Shown piece after piece: positions 14,488-23,633 of a stretch of DNA of 34,426 nt (positions within the stretch are counted from its first letter, which is position 1; each line of letters starts with the position of its first letter). This DNA is from Massilia aquatica (lineage in GTDB: Bacteria; Pseudomonadota; Gammaproteobacteria; Burkholderiales; Burkholderiaceae_D). The position numbers and the translations under genes are program-made. A model generated the notes under the pieces. The model did not search any database. It was not told where the DNA came from and saw only the letters and a list, made by a program, of their open reading frames with translations. The stretch covers positions 1-34,426 of the forward strand of contig NZ_VVIW01000040.1 in the NCBI RefSeq assembly GCF_011682045.1, given 5' to 3'.

Positions 14488-15438
14488 CTACATTCTCGTC
14501 ATCACGAAATCGCCTGTGCTGGAACAGGTAAAACCCATATTGCACCAGCGGCCGCGCAGGATACCGTCCTTGTCGATAGTGCCGCTCAGCGAGATCCGGT
14601 TATGGGAAAGCCCTCCCTGGAAGATCATGTCAACGCGGTCCCCGCTCAGGACGGTGCCAGCCGCGTCATTGAACATATACGCCGCCATCCAGCCATTGTC
14701 CGGAGCGTATACATCGTCGGCCACCTCTGTTGCCCAGTAACCCAGGAAGGGCCGCCAATCGATATGAAAGCTGCCGTACTCCTGGTACAGGACCTTATCC
14801 GGATCGGATGGCGCCGTCACACGCGCCCACAAGCCCGACCTGAACCGAACCGTCCCGCTGATAGTGCTTGCGGATACATTCGAGGGCGTGCCCGGATCAA
14901 TCGTCAACTCCACCCGCCATTTGCCCGCCAGTTGGCAGCACGGCGGTGGCGCTTTGGCTAGCTTGACGATCAGCCGCGTGGTCTTGCCGGCCTCGACAGC
15001 AACATGTCGCCGTTGCTCCAGCAGATCGGTCCGACCGATGTCGACCGTCACAACACCCGGCACCAGCAGCGCCAGTCCAAACTCGCCCGATGCTCCCGTG
15101 CCGTCAGAAACGTAGTCCGACGTGGGGCCATCCCGGTACCCATAGACCTGCACACCCTGAAGCGGCAAACCAGTTTCCAGATCGACGACCTTGCCCTGGA
15201 TGGTCCCTCTCGTGCGCGCCTCCTCAACACTAAAGGCGCGACGGGCATTCACTCCCGAACCGAACTGCACCTCCCTGGGCAAGGACCAGCCCCACACGAC
15301 GAGCGCGAGCAATATCATCAACAGGCCGATGCGAAGCACGGCGGCGACACGACGCGACATGAACCGAACGCGGCGCGCTTCAATTGGAGGTATCAATGGT
15401 GCTTTCTGAATTGGTTGTGGCAATACACTGGCAAGCAT
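14488..15438 (-). CDS. Membrane-anchored protein with carboxypeptidase-regulatory-like domain
   Basis: This encodes about 316 aa from the ATG at 15438. A second possible ATG at 15360 would remove 26 residues. Neither has a good ribosome site. After a basic segment (MSRRVAAVLR) comes one membrane helix (IGLLMILLALVVWGWSLP). Next is a stretch like the carboxypeptidase-regulatory fold (TIQGKVVDLETGLPLQGVQVYGY...GEFGLALLVPGVVTVDI). The C-terminal half, after PPPCCQLAGKW, looks like an extracytoplasmic beta-rich domain (SGTVRFRSGLW, SLSGTIDKDGILRGRW). Such proteins often sit outside the inner membrane. The function is unknown. It ends 36 bases before the MGADIH gene. Confidence 0.68.
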   Translation of the reverse strand: MLASVLPQPIQKAPLIPPIEARRVRFMSRRVAAVLRIGLLMILLALVVWGWSLPREVQFGSGVNARRAFSVEEARTRGTIQGKVVDLETGLPLQGVQVYGYRDGPTSDYVSDGTGASGEFGLALLVPGVVTVDIGRTDLLEQRRHVAVEAGKTTRLIVKLAKAPPPCCQLAGKWRVELTIDPGTPSNVSASTISGTVRFRSGLWARVTAPSDPDKVLYQEYGSFHIDWRPFLGYWATEVADDVYAPDNGWMAAYMFNDAAGTVLSGDRVDMIFQGGLSHNRISLSGTIDKDGILRGRWCNMGFTCSSTGDFVMTRM

Positions 15439-15528
15439 CACCGGCGAAGGCAGACGCCGCGCACCAGGTTTTTCGAGGCCCCTGACAGGAAACCCGTATC
15501 ATCTCGCCATCGCTACCGACTTTACGCT

Positions 15529-16242
15529 ATGTTTACCAACTCTACCAAGTCCCGTCCCGCCCCGATCCGCGCCGTGATCATCGACCTCGATGGCACCATG
15601 CTCGACACCCTGCCCGACTTCCACGTTGCCATCAACGCCATGCGCGGGCAATTCGGCTACGCCCCGATCACCCGGGAGAAAATCGCGCTGATGATCGGCA
15701 AAGGCTCGGAAAACCTGATCCGCGCCGTGCTTGCGCTCGACAACGACGCCGCCGGCGTGGAACAGCGCTTCGATGACGCCATGGCCTTCTACCAAGGTCA
15801 CTACCTGGCGATTAACGGCGACCATAGCGCCCTGTACGACGGCGTGATCGACGGCCTGGAAGCGATGCAAGCCGACGGCCTGCGCCTGGCCTGCGTAACC
15901 AACAAGCCGATCGCCTTTGCCACCCCGCTGCTGGCGCAAAAAGGCCTGGCACCGTATTTCGAGGTGGTCTACGGGGGCGACTCGCTGCCACGCAAAAAAC
16001 CGGATCCGATGCCGCTGCTGCAGGTCTGCGCCGACTTCGAGCTGGCGCCGGCGCAAGTGGTGGCCATTGGCGACTCGTCCAACGACGCCGAAGCGGCGCG
16101 CGCGGCGGGCTGCTTTGTGTTGACGGAACCGTATGGTTACAACCACGGGCGGGCTATACACGAAACCGATTCCGATGGTATAGTTACCTCACTTGTAGAA
16201 GCTTCAATGCTGATTCGTTCACACAACAACGACGCACACTAA
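15529..16242 (+). CDS. gph: Phosphoglycolate phosphatase (HAD family)
   Basis: It hydrolyses 2-phosphoglycolate, a toxic product of oxidative DNA damage repair and related reactions. The 237-aa HAD protein shows motif I IIDLDGTMLDT (both Asp present), motif II VTNKP, motif III Lys in RKKPDPMPL, and motif IV GDSSNDAEAARAAG. The start at the ATG at 15529 fits the conserved N-terminus. A long in-frame upstream extension lies over the divergent unknown gene and is not credible. In related genomes gph is joined to rpe and to the trp operon. Here the link to trp is kept: the trp leader peptide starts 13 bases after the gph stop. Confidence 0.95.
   Translation: MFTNSTKSRPAPIRAVIIDLDGTMLDTLPDFHVAINAMRGQFGYAPITREKIALMIGKGSENLIRAVLALDNDAAGVEQRFDDAMAFYQGHYLAINGDHSALYDGVIDGLEAMQADGLRLACVTNKPIAFATPLLAQKGLAPYFEVVYGGDSLPRKKPDPMPLLQVCADFELAPAQVVAIGDSSNDAEAARAAGCFVLTEPYGYNHGRAIHETDSDGIVTSLVEASMLIRSHNNDAH
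16155..16184 (+). promoter_or_regulatory. Candidate trp operon promoter inside the end of gph
   Basis: TATACA (16155-16160), an 18-base spacer and TATAGT (16179-16184) stand out as A/T-rich in a GC-rich gene. They would start transcription near 16191, about 65 bases before the leader peptide. Transcription from gph could also feed the trp genes. Confidence 0.4.
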
Positions 16243-16255
16243 ACCTCCACCACAT

Positions 16256-16342
16256 ATGTTTTTCATCAAAAAACACAATGTCACCCAAACCGGCTCGATT
16301 GAGGCCTGGCTTTGGCGACGCTGGCAATCCTGGGCTAAGTGA
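16256..16342 (+). CDS. trpL: trp leader peptide
   Basis: This is a 28-codon open frame that starts 13 bases after gph and ends before the attenuator. Its C-terminal part carries four Trp codons in nine positions (WLWRRWQSW, residues 18-26). Slow translation of these codons when Trp-tRNA is scarce would stall the ribosome and favour an antiterminator over the hairpin at 16357-16390. No strong ribosome site is visible. The role comes from the Trp run, its place before trpE and the following terminator, not from similarity to the enteric leader. Confidence 0.85.
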   Translation: MFFIKKHNVTQTGSIEAWLWRRWQSWAK

Positions 16343-16356
16343 CCCCGTATTGACTG

Positions 16357-16390
16357 CTGTCGGCCGCCTTTTTGCGCCGGCAGGTTTTTT
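16357..16390 (+). terminator. trp attenuator
   Basis: The stem CTGTCGGC (16357-16364) pairs with GCCGGCAG (16376-16383) through eight pairs with one T-G. A G and a run of six T follow (16385-16390), so it is a Rho-independent terminator. It lies 15 bases after the leader peptide stop and 45 bases before the trpE start, as expected of an attenuator. Confidence 0.8.
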
Positions 16391-16435
16391 GAAACCCACC
16401 GCCCGCGAACACGCCATGGCGGCATGGAGAAAAGC

Positions 16436-17932
16436 ATGACCGAACTCGAATTCAAATCGTTGGCCACCGACGGCTTCAACCGCATTCCACTGATCTCGGA
16501 AGCCTTCGCCGATCTCGAAACGCCCCTCACGCTCTACCTCAAGCTGGCCCAGACCCAGAACGCCGGAAAGAACACCTTCCTGCTCGAATCGGTGGTCGGC
16601 GGCGAGCGTTTTGGCCGCTATTCCTTCATCGGCCTGCCCGCCACCACGGTGCTGCGCACCTTTGGGACGCGCACCGAGATCGTGAAAAACGGCAGCGTGA
16701 TCGAAACCCACGACGGCAATCCGCTCGACTTCATCGAACAGTACCAGGCGCGCTTCAAAGTGGCGCTGCGCCCTGGCCTGCCGCGCTTTTGCGGCGGCCT
16801 GGCCGGCTACTTCGGCTACGACACGGTGCGCCACATCGAGCGCAAGCTGGCCGACACCCAGCCCAAAGACGACCTGGGCCTGCCCGACATCCAGTTGATG
16901 GTGACCGAGGAACTGGCGGTCATCGACAACCTGTCCGGCAAGCTGTATCTGATCGTGTACGCCGACACCGCGCAGCCGGAAGCCTATTCCAAGGCGCGCC
17001 AGCGCCTGAAAGACCTGCGCATGATGCTGCGCCGCGGGGTCGATGCCCCGGTCACATCGAGCTCGGTGCGTACCGAAGCGGTGCGCGACTTTTCCAAAGA
17101 GGATTACCTCAAGGCGGTCGCGCGCGCCCACGAATACGTGATGGCCGGTGACCTGATGCAGGTGCAGATCGGCCAGCGCATCCGCAAGCCGTACGTGGAC
17201 AATCCATTGACCCTGTACCGCGCGCTGCGTTCGCTCAATCCGTCGCCGTACATGTACTTCTATAACTTCGGCGACATGCAGATCGTCGGCGCTTCGCCCG
17301 AGATTTTGGTGCGCAACGAGACCGCGTCCGACGGCACCAAGAAGGTCACCCTGCGCCCGATCGCCGGCACCCGTCCACGCGGCGCCACGCCCGAACGCGA
17401 CGCCGAACTGTCGAAAGAACTGCTGGCCGACCCGAAAGAAATCGCCGAACACGTCATGCTGATCGACCTGGCGCGCAATGACCTGGGCCGCATCTCCGAG
17501 ATCGGCAGCGTCAAGGTCACCGAACGCATGGTGGTCGAAAAATACTCGCATGTGCAGCACATCGTCTCGAACGTCGAAGGTACGCTCAAGGACGGCATGT
17601 CCAACCTGGACGTGCTACGCGCGACCTTCCCGGCCGGCACCCTGACCGGCGCGCCGAAAGTGCGCGCCATGGAAGTGATCGACGAACTCGAACCGACCAA
17701 GCGCGGCATCTATGGCGGCGCCTGCGGCTACCTGAGTTTTGGCGGCGAGATGGATGTGGCGATCGCGATCCGCACCGGCGTGATCAAGGACGGCATGCTG
17801 TACGTGCAGGCTGCCGCCGGCATCGTGGCCGACTCGGTCCCCGAAATGGAATGGCAGGAAACCGAAAACAAGGCGCGCGCGGTCCTGCGCGCAGCCGAGC
17901 AAGTGCAAGACGGCCTGGATGGGGAGATCTGA
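16436..17932 (+). CDS. trpE: Anthranilate synthase component I
   Basis: TrpE converts chorismate to anthranilate with ammonia from TrpG, the first step of tryptophan synthesis. The 498-aa protein has the N-terminal LLES element tied to Trp feedback inhibition ([20 protein letters not shown]). It also has the chorismate-binding core: [61 protein letters not shown] and [15 protein letters not shown] start at the ATG at 16436, with GGAG seven bases upstream. An ATG at 16424 would add four residues. It is controlled by the leader and attenuator upstream. trpG starts one base after its stop, so translation is likely coupled. Confidence 0.98.
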   Translation: MTELEFKSLATDGFNRIPLISEAFADLETPLTLYLKLAQTQNAGKNTFLLESVVGGERFGRYSFIGLPATTVLRTFGTRTEIVKNGSVIETHDGNPLDFIEQYQARFKVALRPGLPRFCGGLAGYFGYDTVRHIERKLADTQPKDDLGLPDIQLMVTEELAVIDNLSGKLYLIVYADTAQPEAYSKARQRLKDLRMMLRRGVDAPVTSSSVRTEAVRDFSKEDYLKAVARAHEYVMAGDLMQVQIGQRIRKPYVDNPLTLYRALRSLNPSPYMYFYNFGDMQIVGASPEILVRNETASDGTKKVTLRPIAGTRPRGATPERDAELSKELLADPKEIAEHVMLIDLARNDLGRISEIGSVKVTERMVVEKYSHVQHIVSNVEGTLKDGMSNLDVLRATFPAGTLTGAPKVRAMEVIDELEPTKRGIYGGACGYLSFGGEMDVAIAIRTGVIKDGMLYVQAAAGIVADSVPEMEWQETENKARAVLRAAEQVQDGLDGEI

Positions 17933-17933
17933 G

Positions 17934-18497
17934 ATGCTGCTGATGATCGATAACTACGACTCGTTCACCTACAACCTGGTGCAGTATTTCGGTGAGTTGG
18001 GCGAGGACGTGCGCACCGTGCGCAACGACGAAATCACGATCGACGAGATCAGCGCGATGCGGCCGGACCGCATCTGCATCTCGCCCGGTCCCAAGACTCC
18101 GGCCGAAGCCGGGATCTCGATCTCCATCCTGGAGCAGTTCAAGGGCAAGCTGCCGATCCTCGGCGTGTGCCTCGGCCACCAGGCCATCGGCGCCGCGTTC
18201 GGCGGCAAGGTCATTCGCGCCAAGCAGGTCATGCATGGCAAAACCTCAGTGATCGCGCACACCGGCGTGGGCGTGTTCAAGAATCTTCCGAGTCCGTTTA
18301 CGGTCATCCGCTACCACTCGCTGGCGATCGAGCGCGCGTCGCTCCCGGCCTGCCTGGAAGTGACGGCATGGACCGACGACGGCGAGATCATGGGTGTGCG
18401 GCACAGGCAATTCGATATCGAGGGTGTGCAGTTCCACCCCGAATCGATCCTGTCCGAGCATGGCCATGCCCTGCTGAAGAATTTTCTCGAACGCTAA
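17934..18497 (+). CDS. trpG: Anthranilate synthase component II (glutamine amidotransferase)
   Basis: TrpG hydrolyses glutamine and passes ammonia to TrpE. The 187-aa class I amidotransferase has the nucleophile Cys79 in [10 protein letters not shown] and the His-Glu pair in VQFHPESI near the C-terminus. It also has [14 protein letters not shown] and [12 protein letters not shown], which are typical of the family. It starts one base after the trpE stop. GGAG in the end of trpE serves as its ribosome site. In some bacteria TrpG also serves folate synthesis. The trp context here fits the tryptophan role. Confidence 0.98.
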   Translation: MLLMIDNYDSFTYNLVQYFGELGEDVRTVRNDEITIDEISAMRPDRICISPGPKTPAEAGISISILEQFKGKLPILGVCLGHQAIGAAFGGKVIRAKQVMHGKTSVIAHTGVGVFKNLPSPFTVIRYHSLAIERASLPACLEVTAWTDDGEIMGVRHRQFDIEGVQFHPESILSEHGHALLKNFLER

Positions 18498-18522
18498 CGC
18501 CTGCCCGGATCAAGGAGCTGTC

Positions 18523-19554
18523 ATGCCGATCACCCCACAAGAAGCACTGCTGCGCTGCATCGAACACCGCGAAATTTTCCACGACGAGATGCTGCACCTG
18601 TTCCGCCAGATCATGTCGGGCGAAATGTCGCCGCCCATGATCGCCGCGCTCACGCTCGGCCTGCGCGTTAAAAAGGAAACCATCGGCGAAATCGCCGCCG
18701 CCGCGCAAGTGATGCGCGAATTTTCGACCAAGGTGCCGATGGCCGACACCACCCACCTGCTCGACATCGTCGGCACCGGTGGCGACGGCGCCCACACCTT
18801 CAATATTTCGACCACGGCGATGTTCGTGGCTGCCGCCGCTGGCGCACGCGTGGCCAAGCACGGCGGGCGCAGCGTGTCGTCGTCGTCCGGCAGCGCCGAC
18901 GTGATCGAGTCGCTGGGCGCGAACATCAACCTCTCGCCCGAGCAGATTGCGCAGTCGATCGCGCAGACCGGCATCGGCTTCATGTTCGCACCGAACCACC
19001 ACGCCGCCATGAAGCATGCGGCGCCGGTGCGGCGCGAGCTGGGCGTGCGTACCATTTTCAATATTCTCGGGCCGCTCACCAATCCCGCCGGCGCGCCGAA
19101 TATCCTGATGGGCGTATTCCACCAGGATCTGGTGGGCATCCAGGTGCGCGTGTTGCAGCGCCTCGGTGCGCAGCATGCGGTGGTGGTGTATGGGCGCGAC
19201 AATATGGATGAAGTCTCGCTCGGCGCGGCCACCATGGTCGGTGAACTGGTCAACGGCGAAATCCGCGAGTACGAGATTCACCCGGAAGACTTCGGCCTGC
19301 CCATGATCGCCAGCCGCAACCTGAAAGTGGCGAACTCGGAAGAGTCGAAGATCAAGATGATGGAAGCGCTCAACGGCGAGCCGGGTGCGGCCTACGATAT
19401 CGTGGCCCTGAATGCGGGCACGGCCTTGTATGCGGCGGGCGTGGCCAGTTCGATTGAAGATGGCCTGAAAAAGGCGCGCGAGGCGATCGAATCGGGTGCC
19501 GCGCGGGCCAAGGTCGACCAGTTTGTTCAGGTGACGCAGCAGCTTGCAGCGTGA
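18523..19554 (+). CDS. trpD: Anthranilate phosphoribosyltransferase
   Basis: TrpD joins anthranilate to phosphoribosyl pyrophosphate in the second step of tryptophan synthesis. The 343-aa length is normal. The PRPP-binding motif GTGGDG is at 84-89 with HTFNIST following, and [31 protein letters not shown] and [10 protein letters not shown] are also family marks. AAGGAG precedes the ATG. It follows trpG by 25 bases. A palindromic repeat and a LysE-type gene then separate it from trpC. Confidence 0.98.
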   Translation: MPITPQEALLRCIEHREIFHDEMLHLFRQIMSGEMSPPMIAALTLGLRVKKETIGEIAAAAQVMREFSTKVPMADTTHLLDIVGTGGDGAHTFNISTTAMFVAAAAGARVAKHGGRSVSSSSGSADVIESLGANINLSPEQIAQSIAQTGIGFMFAPNHHAAMKHAAPVRRELGVRTIFNILGPLTNPAGAPNILMGVFHQDLVGIQVRVLQRLGAQHAVVVYGRDNMDEVSLGAATMVGELVNGEIREYEIHPEDFGLPMIASRNLKVANSEESKIKMMEALNGEPGAAYDIVALNAGTALYAAGVASSIEDGLKKAREAIESGAARAKVDQFVQVTQQLAA

Positions 19555-19577
19555 CCTTTAGACCAGTAACCTAATAT

Positions 19578-19660
19578 CCGTCATTCCCGCGAAGGCGGGA
19601 ATCCAAGGCATCTTTGCCTAGCGACGGCACCTTGGATTCCCGCCTGCGCGGGAATGACGG
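19578..19660. repeat. 83-bp near-perfect palindrome (REP/MITE-like, VIPAQAGIQ type)
   Basis: The arm at 19578-19609 (CCGTCATTCCCGCGAAGGCG...) returns in reverse complement at 19627-19660, with one or two differences. Each arm is itself partly self-complementary (CCCGC/GCGGG). This type of dispersed palindrome is widespread in betaproteobacteria and gives false proteins containing VIPAQAGIQ when read through. Here it lies inside the trp operon, between trpD and the exporter gene. It can fold into a long hairpin in the mRNA. Confidence 0.85.
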
Positions 19661-19676
19661 CTAGGACCTCTTCCCC

Positions 19677-20309
19677 ATGTTCGGCATCCACGACCTCCCC
19701 CTGTTCATCCTCTCCGGCCTGCTGCTCAACATCATGCCCGGCCCCGACTCGCTCCTGATCATGACGCGCAGCGCCACCCAGGGCAGGCGCGCCGGCGTGG
19801 CCGCCACCCTGGGCATCGGCGCCGGCACCATGATCCACATTCTCGCCGCCGCTCTCGGCCTGTCCGCCATCCTCGCCACCTCGGCGACCGCCTTCATGGT
19901 CGTCAAGTACATCGGCGCGGCGTACATCATCTACATGGCGATCGGCCTGCTGCGCAGCAAACGGCGCGATCCGGCTGCGCCGATCACCGTGGCGCCCCTG
20001 CCCTATGCGAAAATCTTCGCCCAGGGCTTCCTGACGAATGTGCTCAACCCGAAAGTGGCGGTGTTCTTCCTCGCCTTCGTGCCGCAATTTATCTCGCCCG
20101 ACGCCTCCGGCAAGGCGCTGGCGTTTGTCATCCTCGGCTGCATCTTCAACCTGAACGGCATGCTGTGGTGTACCTCGCTGGCCCTGTTCACGGCGCAGGC
20201 CAGTGCCCGCATCAAGATCAACCCGAGCGTGTCGCTGTGGCTGAACCGCGTCACCGGCGGCCTGTTCATCTGGCTCGGCATCAAGCTCGCGCTCTCCAAA
20301 CAAAACTAA
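19677..20309 (+). CDS. LysE/RhtB-family amino acid exporter
   Basis: This encodes a 210-aa inner-membrane protein with about six hydrophobic segments. Family marks are LLNIMPGPDSLLIMTRSATQGRRAGVAATLGIGAGT near residues 17-52 and GFLTNVLNPKVAVFFLAFVPQF at about 118-139. These proteins export amino acids such as lysine, threonine or homoserine. Placement between trpD and trpC suggests, but does not prove, a link to tryptophan or a related compound. The ATG at 19677 has AGGA some ten bases upstream. trpC begins nine bases after its stop, so the two are probably on one transcript. Confidence 0.93.
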   Translation: MFGIHDLPLFILSGLLLNIMPGPDSLLIMTRSATQGRRAGVAATLGIGAGTMIHILAAALGLSAILATSATAFMVVKYIGAAYIIYMAIGLLRSKRRDPAAPITVAPLPYAKIFAQGFLTNVLNPKVAVFFLAFVPQFISPDASGKALAFVILGCIFNLNGMLWCTSLALFTAQASARIKINPSVSLWLNRVTGGLFIWLGIKLALSKQN

Positions 20310-20318
20310 GGCCTCATC

Positions 20319-21119
20319 ATGTCCGATATCCTCAATAAAATCCTGGCGGTCAAGGCTGACGAAGTCGCCGCCGCCAAAAAACACCGCGACCTGGCCAGCC
20401 TGCGCCGCGAAGTCGAAACCGATAGCGCCTTGCGCAGCGGCCTGCGCGGCTTCGAAGCGAGCCTGCGCAAGCATATCGCCGCCGGCCACGCGGGTGTGAT
20501 CGCTGAAGTGAAGAAAGCCTCGCCCTCGAAGGGCGTGCTGCGCGCCGACTTCCGTCCGGCGAACATCGCCGAGAGCTACGCGCACCACGGCGCCGCGTGC
20601 CTGTCGGTACTGACCGACGTGCAGTTCTTCCAGGGCCAGGTCGAGTACCTGAAACAGGCGCGCGCCGCCTGCGAGATCCCGGTGATCCGCAAGGACTTCA
20701 TGATCGATATGTACCAGGTCTACGAAGCGCGCGCGATGGGCGCCGATGCGATCCTGCTGATTGTCTCGGCCTTGGACCACGGCCTGATGGCCGAACTGGA
20801 AGCCTGCGCGCACGAACTGGGCATGGACGTGCTGGTCGAAGTGCACGACGGCGACGAACTGACCGCCGCGCTCAAGCTCGATACCAAACTGGTCGGCATC
20901 AACAACCGCAACCTGCGCACCTTCGAGACCTCACTGCAAACGACCATCGACCTGCTGCCGCGCATCCCGGCCGACAAACTGGTGGTGACCGAATCCGGCA
21001 TCATGGGGCCAGGCGACGTCAAGCGCATGCGCGACGCCAACGTGCACGCCTTCCTGGTCGGCGAAGCCTTCATGCGCGCCCCGGAACCGGGCATAGAGTT
21101 GGAACGCCTGTTCAGCTGA
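20319..21119 (+). CDS. trpC: Indole-3-glycerol-phosphate synthase
   Basis: It closes the indole ring: 1-(2-carboxyphenylamino)-1-deoxyribulose 5-phosphate becomes indole-3-glycerol phosphate, CO2 and water. The 266-aa TIM barrel shows [12 protein letters not shown] (catalytic Lys and substrate-binding Ser), [21 protein letters not shown] (catalytic Lys), [26 protein letters not shown] and FLVGEAFMR. It is a stand-alone TrpC, not fused to TrpF as in E. coli. It is last in this trp cluster. trpF, trpB and trpA are not in the window. A terminator-like hairpin follows. Confidence 0.98.
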   Translation: MSDILNKILAVKADEVAAAKKHRDLASLRREVETDSALRSGLRGFEASLRKHIAAGHAGVIAEVKKASPSKGVLRADFRPANIAESYAHHGAACLSVLTDVQFFQGQVEYLKQARAACEIPVIRKDFMIDMYQVYEARAMGADAILLIVSALDHGLMAELEACAHELGMDVLVEVHDGDELTAALKLDTKLVGINNRNLRTFETSLQTTIDLLPRIPADKLVVTESGIMGPGDVKRMRDANVHAFLVGEAFMRAPEPGIELERLFS

Positions 21120-21131
21120 CCAGTCGCTCGT

Positions 21132-21155
21132 CACCCGCCGCGCCAGCAGCGGGTG
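21132..21155. terminator. Possible terminator between trpC and the M61 peptidase gene
   Basis: CACCCGC (21132-21138) pairs with GCGGGTG (21149-21155) around a ten-base loop, followed by CTTTG. The T-run is short. Its place between convergent genes supports a role for both strands. Confidence 0.5.
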
Positions 21156-21161
21156 CTTTGC

Positions 21162-22991
21162 TCAACGCACCGCGCTTGGCCGCACCGGTCCCACGCTTTT
21201 CTTGCGCTCGTCGACCAGGGTCAGTTTCACGTCCGGCACCCGGTCGCCCTGGAGCTGCACGTTGAACGTCATCAGTTCATCGCGCCGGAAGGCGTGCACG
21301 GCGACCGTGTCGCCCACCTTGTAGCGCGACAGCAGCGCGTCCAGATTGGACGGGCTGCCGGCCACGCGCAATCCCTCCACCGCCACAAGAATGTCGCCCG
21401 CCGACAGGCCGGCCGTATGGGCAGCGCCGCCTTCATGCACCTGCGTCAATTTGTAGTCGGCGCCATCGCGCCCGATGCCGACATCGAAGGCCGGCTTGGC
21501 GCTCTTGCGCGCGTCGTCGATCTTGACCCCGAACGGCCCATACAAGCGGGCCAGCGGCAGGTCGGCCGTGCCGCGCACGTATTTGTCGAACAGGGGTTTG
21601 AGTTTCAAGCCGCTGATTTCGTCAAACAGGGCTTCGACTTCAGCCTCGGTCACGCCACGCCCCACGCTCGGATAAAAATCGCGGCCGTAGCGCTGCCACA
21701 GCGCCAGCATCACATCGTCGAGCGACTTCTTGCCCTCGGTCTTGGCGCGGATGGTCAGGTCGAAGGCAAGCGCGATCAGCGAACCCTTGCCGTAATAGCT
21801 GACGATGGCGTTCGGCGCGTTCTCGTCCTGGCGGTAGTATTTGCCCCAGGCGTCGAAGCTCGAATCGGCCACGCTTTGCTTGGTGCGTCCGCTGCCGCGC
21901 AAGACGCCGCTGACGGCTTTGCCGAGCAGTTTGAGATAGGCCGCTTCTCCGATGATGCCGCTGCGAACCAGCATCAGGTCATCGTAGTAGCTGGTAAAGC
22001 CTTCGAACAGCCAAAGCAGCGGGGTGTAGGTTTCGTTTTGCAGATCGTAGGGCGCAAACGCGGCCGGCTTGATGCGCTTGACGTTCCAGGTATGAAAATA
22101 CTCGTGGCTGCACAAGCCGAGGAACTTGAGGTAGCCCTCGCCGATGTCGGCCACCTTGGGCGCGGCGGTGCTGGGCAGGTCGGCGCGCGCGCAAATGAGG
22201 GCGGTCGAGGCGCGGTGTTCCAGCCCGCCGTAGCCGTCGCCCACGGCCAGCGTGAGGAAGACGTAGCGGTCCATCGGCGCGCGCCGCGTGCGCGGCTCGA
22301 AAAAGGCGATCTGGGTTTCGCAGATGGCTTTCAGGTCGGCTTGCAGGCGCGCCATGTCGAGGTTGGGCACGCGGCCCGAGACCACGATGTCGTGCGCGAT
22401 GCCGTGCGCCTTGAAGGTGGCCAGCGCGAAGTCGCCCATTTCGACCGGGTGGTCGATCAGTTCATCGTAGTCGGCAGCGACGTAGGTGCCGAAGCCGTAG
22501 CGCTTCGCGCCCAGTTCCGGCAGCGAGGTCGCCACGCGCCAGGTTTTGGCGGCGGCGTCGAGCGGACGCTGGATGTCGACTTCGTGCGCCGTTTGCTCCT
22601 GACCCAGCACGCGCAGGTAGACGCTGGTGCCGTTGAAGAAGCCGTGGGTCTGGTCCAGGTGCGCGGCGCGCACCGACAGGTCCCAGGCATACACTTCATA
22701 CTGCACGGTGAGCGCCCCGGCCACCGGGGCGGCCTGCCAGGAATGCTTGTCGAGTTTTGTCAGCGTGACCGGCTTGCCGTTCGATTCGGCGCGAATCTGG
22801 ACGATATTGCGCGAAAATTCGCGGATCATGTAGCTGCCCGGGATCCACGCCGGCAAGGCAAACACCTGGCCCTCGGGCGACGGTGCGGCCACGGTGACGG
22901 TCACGTCGAACAGGTGTCCGCCCAGGTCTTTAGGAACAATGGCGTACTGGATGGACGCCGGCTTCTTGGGTGTCGGTTTTTTCATGTTCAT
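21162..22991 (-). CDS. M61-family peptidase with PDZ domain (glycyl aminopeptidase type)
   Basis: This encodes 609 aa from the ATG at 22991. A GTG at 23030 would add 13 residues and abut the previous gene's stop. Order of parts: an N-terminal beta-rich domain (about 10-160), then a catalytic M61 domain with GGLEHRAST at about 256-263, then zinc motif HEYFH at 296-300 in LCSHEYFHTWNVKRIKP, and the downstream Glu in LLWLFEGFTSYYDDL. A C-terminal PDZ domain follows (GGAAHTAGLSAGDILVAVEG). Family members cleave N-terminal glycine or act as periplasmic or cytosolic aminopeptidases. No signal peptide is seen, so a cytosolic place is likely. It is the last of a minus-strand run with the molybdenum hydroxylase genes, perhaps by chance. 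Confidence 0.93.
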   Translation of the reverse strand: MNMKKPTPKKPASIQYAIVPKDLGGHLFDVTVTVAAPSPEGQVFALPAWIPGSYMIREFSRNIVQIRAESNGKPVTLTKLDKHSWQAAPVAGALTVQYEVYAWDLSVRAAHLDQTHGFFNGTSVYLRVLGQEQTAHEVDIQRPLDAAAKTWRVATSLPELGAKRYGFGTYVAADYDELIDHPVEMGDFALATFKAHGIAHDIVVSGRVPNLDMARLQADLKAICETQIAFFEPRTRRAPMDRYVFLTLAVGDGYGGLEHRASTALICARADLPSTAAPKVADIGEGYLKFLGLCSHEYFHTWNVKRIKPAAFAPYDLQNETYTPLLWLFEGFTSYYDDLMLVRSGIIGEAAYLKLLGKAVSGVLRGSGRTKQSVADSSFDAWGKYYRQDENAPNAIVSYYGKGSLIALAFDLTIRAKTEGKKSLDDVMLALWQRYGRDFYPSVGRGVTEAEVEALFDEISGLKLKPLFDKYVRGTADLPLARLYGPFGVKIDDARKSAKPAFDVGIGRDGADYKLTQVHEGGAAHTAGLSAGDILVAVEGLRVAGSPSNLDALLSRYKVGDTVAVHAFRRDELMTFNVQLQGDRVPDVKLTLVDERKKSVGPVRPSAVR

Positions 22992-23031
22992 TGGGTAGTT
23001 CGTGGAAATGGACCAGCGCAAGCTGTCCACC

Positions 23032-23625
23032 TTACCCGAGTGTGCTGGTTTTTAACAGATCCGCGACGGTATCGATGTCGGAAACAACGCCCGGATCGTC
23101 AACGAAAACAACACTCACCGGATACGCCTTGAGGATGGCGCGCGCGCCCTGGTCGCCCCGCAGCGCCAGCAGCGCCTCGCGGTGCACGCTGCCAAAACCC
23201 ACCGGGTTGCCGCGCTGGCCGGCGTGCACCGGCACCACGATCGGCGCGCCCTGCTCCAGCGCGACGCGCAGCGCCAGCATGGTACTGGTGCGTACATACG
23301 GCATGTCGCCCAGCGCGATCAGCCACGCTGGCGCGTTGGGCGCCTGGCGCAGCGCATGCACCAGCGAGGCGGCCATGCCGCTGTCGGCGTCCGGGCACAC
23401 GGTGACGATGCAGCCGAGCGCGCGCAGGCAATCGCCCACGCCGCCATCGTCCGGGCGCACGACGGCGATCACTTTGTCTACCGAGGAGAGTAAAACGCGG
23501 GCGCTGGCGGCGACAAGCAGCTCGCCGCCAGGCAAAGGCTGGAGCAGCTTGCTCGCTGCGCCAGTCGGATCGAATCGGCGCCCCCTGCCGGCGGCCAGCA
23601 GAATACCGACAGGGGTCATGGCCAT
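23032..23625 (-). CDS. MocA-like nucleotidyltransferase (molybdenum cofactor cytidylyltransferase)
   Basis: This 197-aa protein resembles MocA and related enzymes, which add CMP to molybdopterin for xanthine-oxidase-family enzymes. Marks are the N-terminal GILLAAGRGRRFDPTGAASKLLQPL (nucleotide binding, with the Lys), GMAASLVHAL, IALGDMPYVRTSTM (metal-binding Asp) and GQRGNPVGFGSVH. The start is the ATG at 23625. A second ATG lies two codons later. It follows the large molybdenum hydroxylase subunit gene by eight bases. This fits a role in cofactor supply or insertion for that enzyme. A GTP-using MobA-type activity is less likely given the context. Confidence 0.9.
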   Translation of the reverse strand: MAMTPVGILLAAGRGRRFDPTGAASKLLQPLPGGELLVAASARVLLSSVDKVIAVVRPDDGGVGDCLRALGCIVTVCPDADSGMAASLVHALRQAPNAPAWLIALGDMPYVRTSTMLALRVALEQGAPIVVPVHAGQRGNPVGFGSVHREALLALRGDQGARAILKAYPVSVVFVDDPGVVSDIDTVADLLKTSTLG

Positions 23626-23633
23626 GCGCGCAA

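Noticed and set aside
16184-17560. 458-codon frame on the minus strand
   Set aside because: It is the GC-rich shadow of trpE, with no family marks.
19581-20846. 421-codon minus-strand frame ending in VIPAQAGIQ
   Set aside because: It is a shadow of the exporter and trpC that reads through the palindromic repeat.
21153-23132. 659-codon plus-strand frame
   Set aside because: It lies opposite the M61 peptidase, which has the full zinc motif. Its composition is that of antisense GC-rich DNA.
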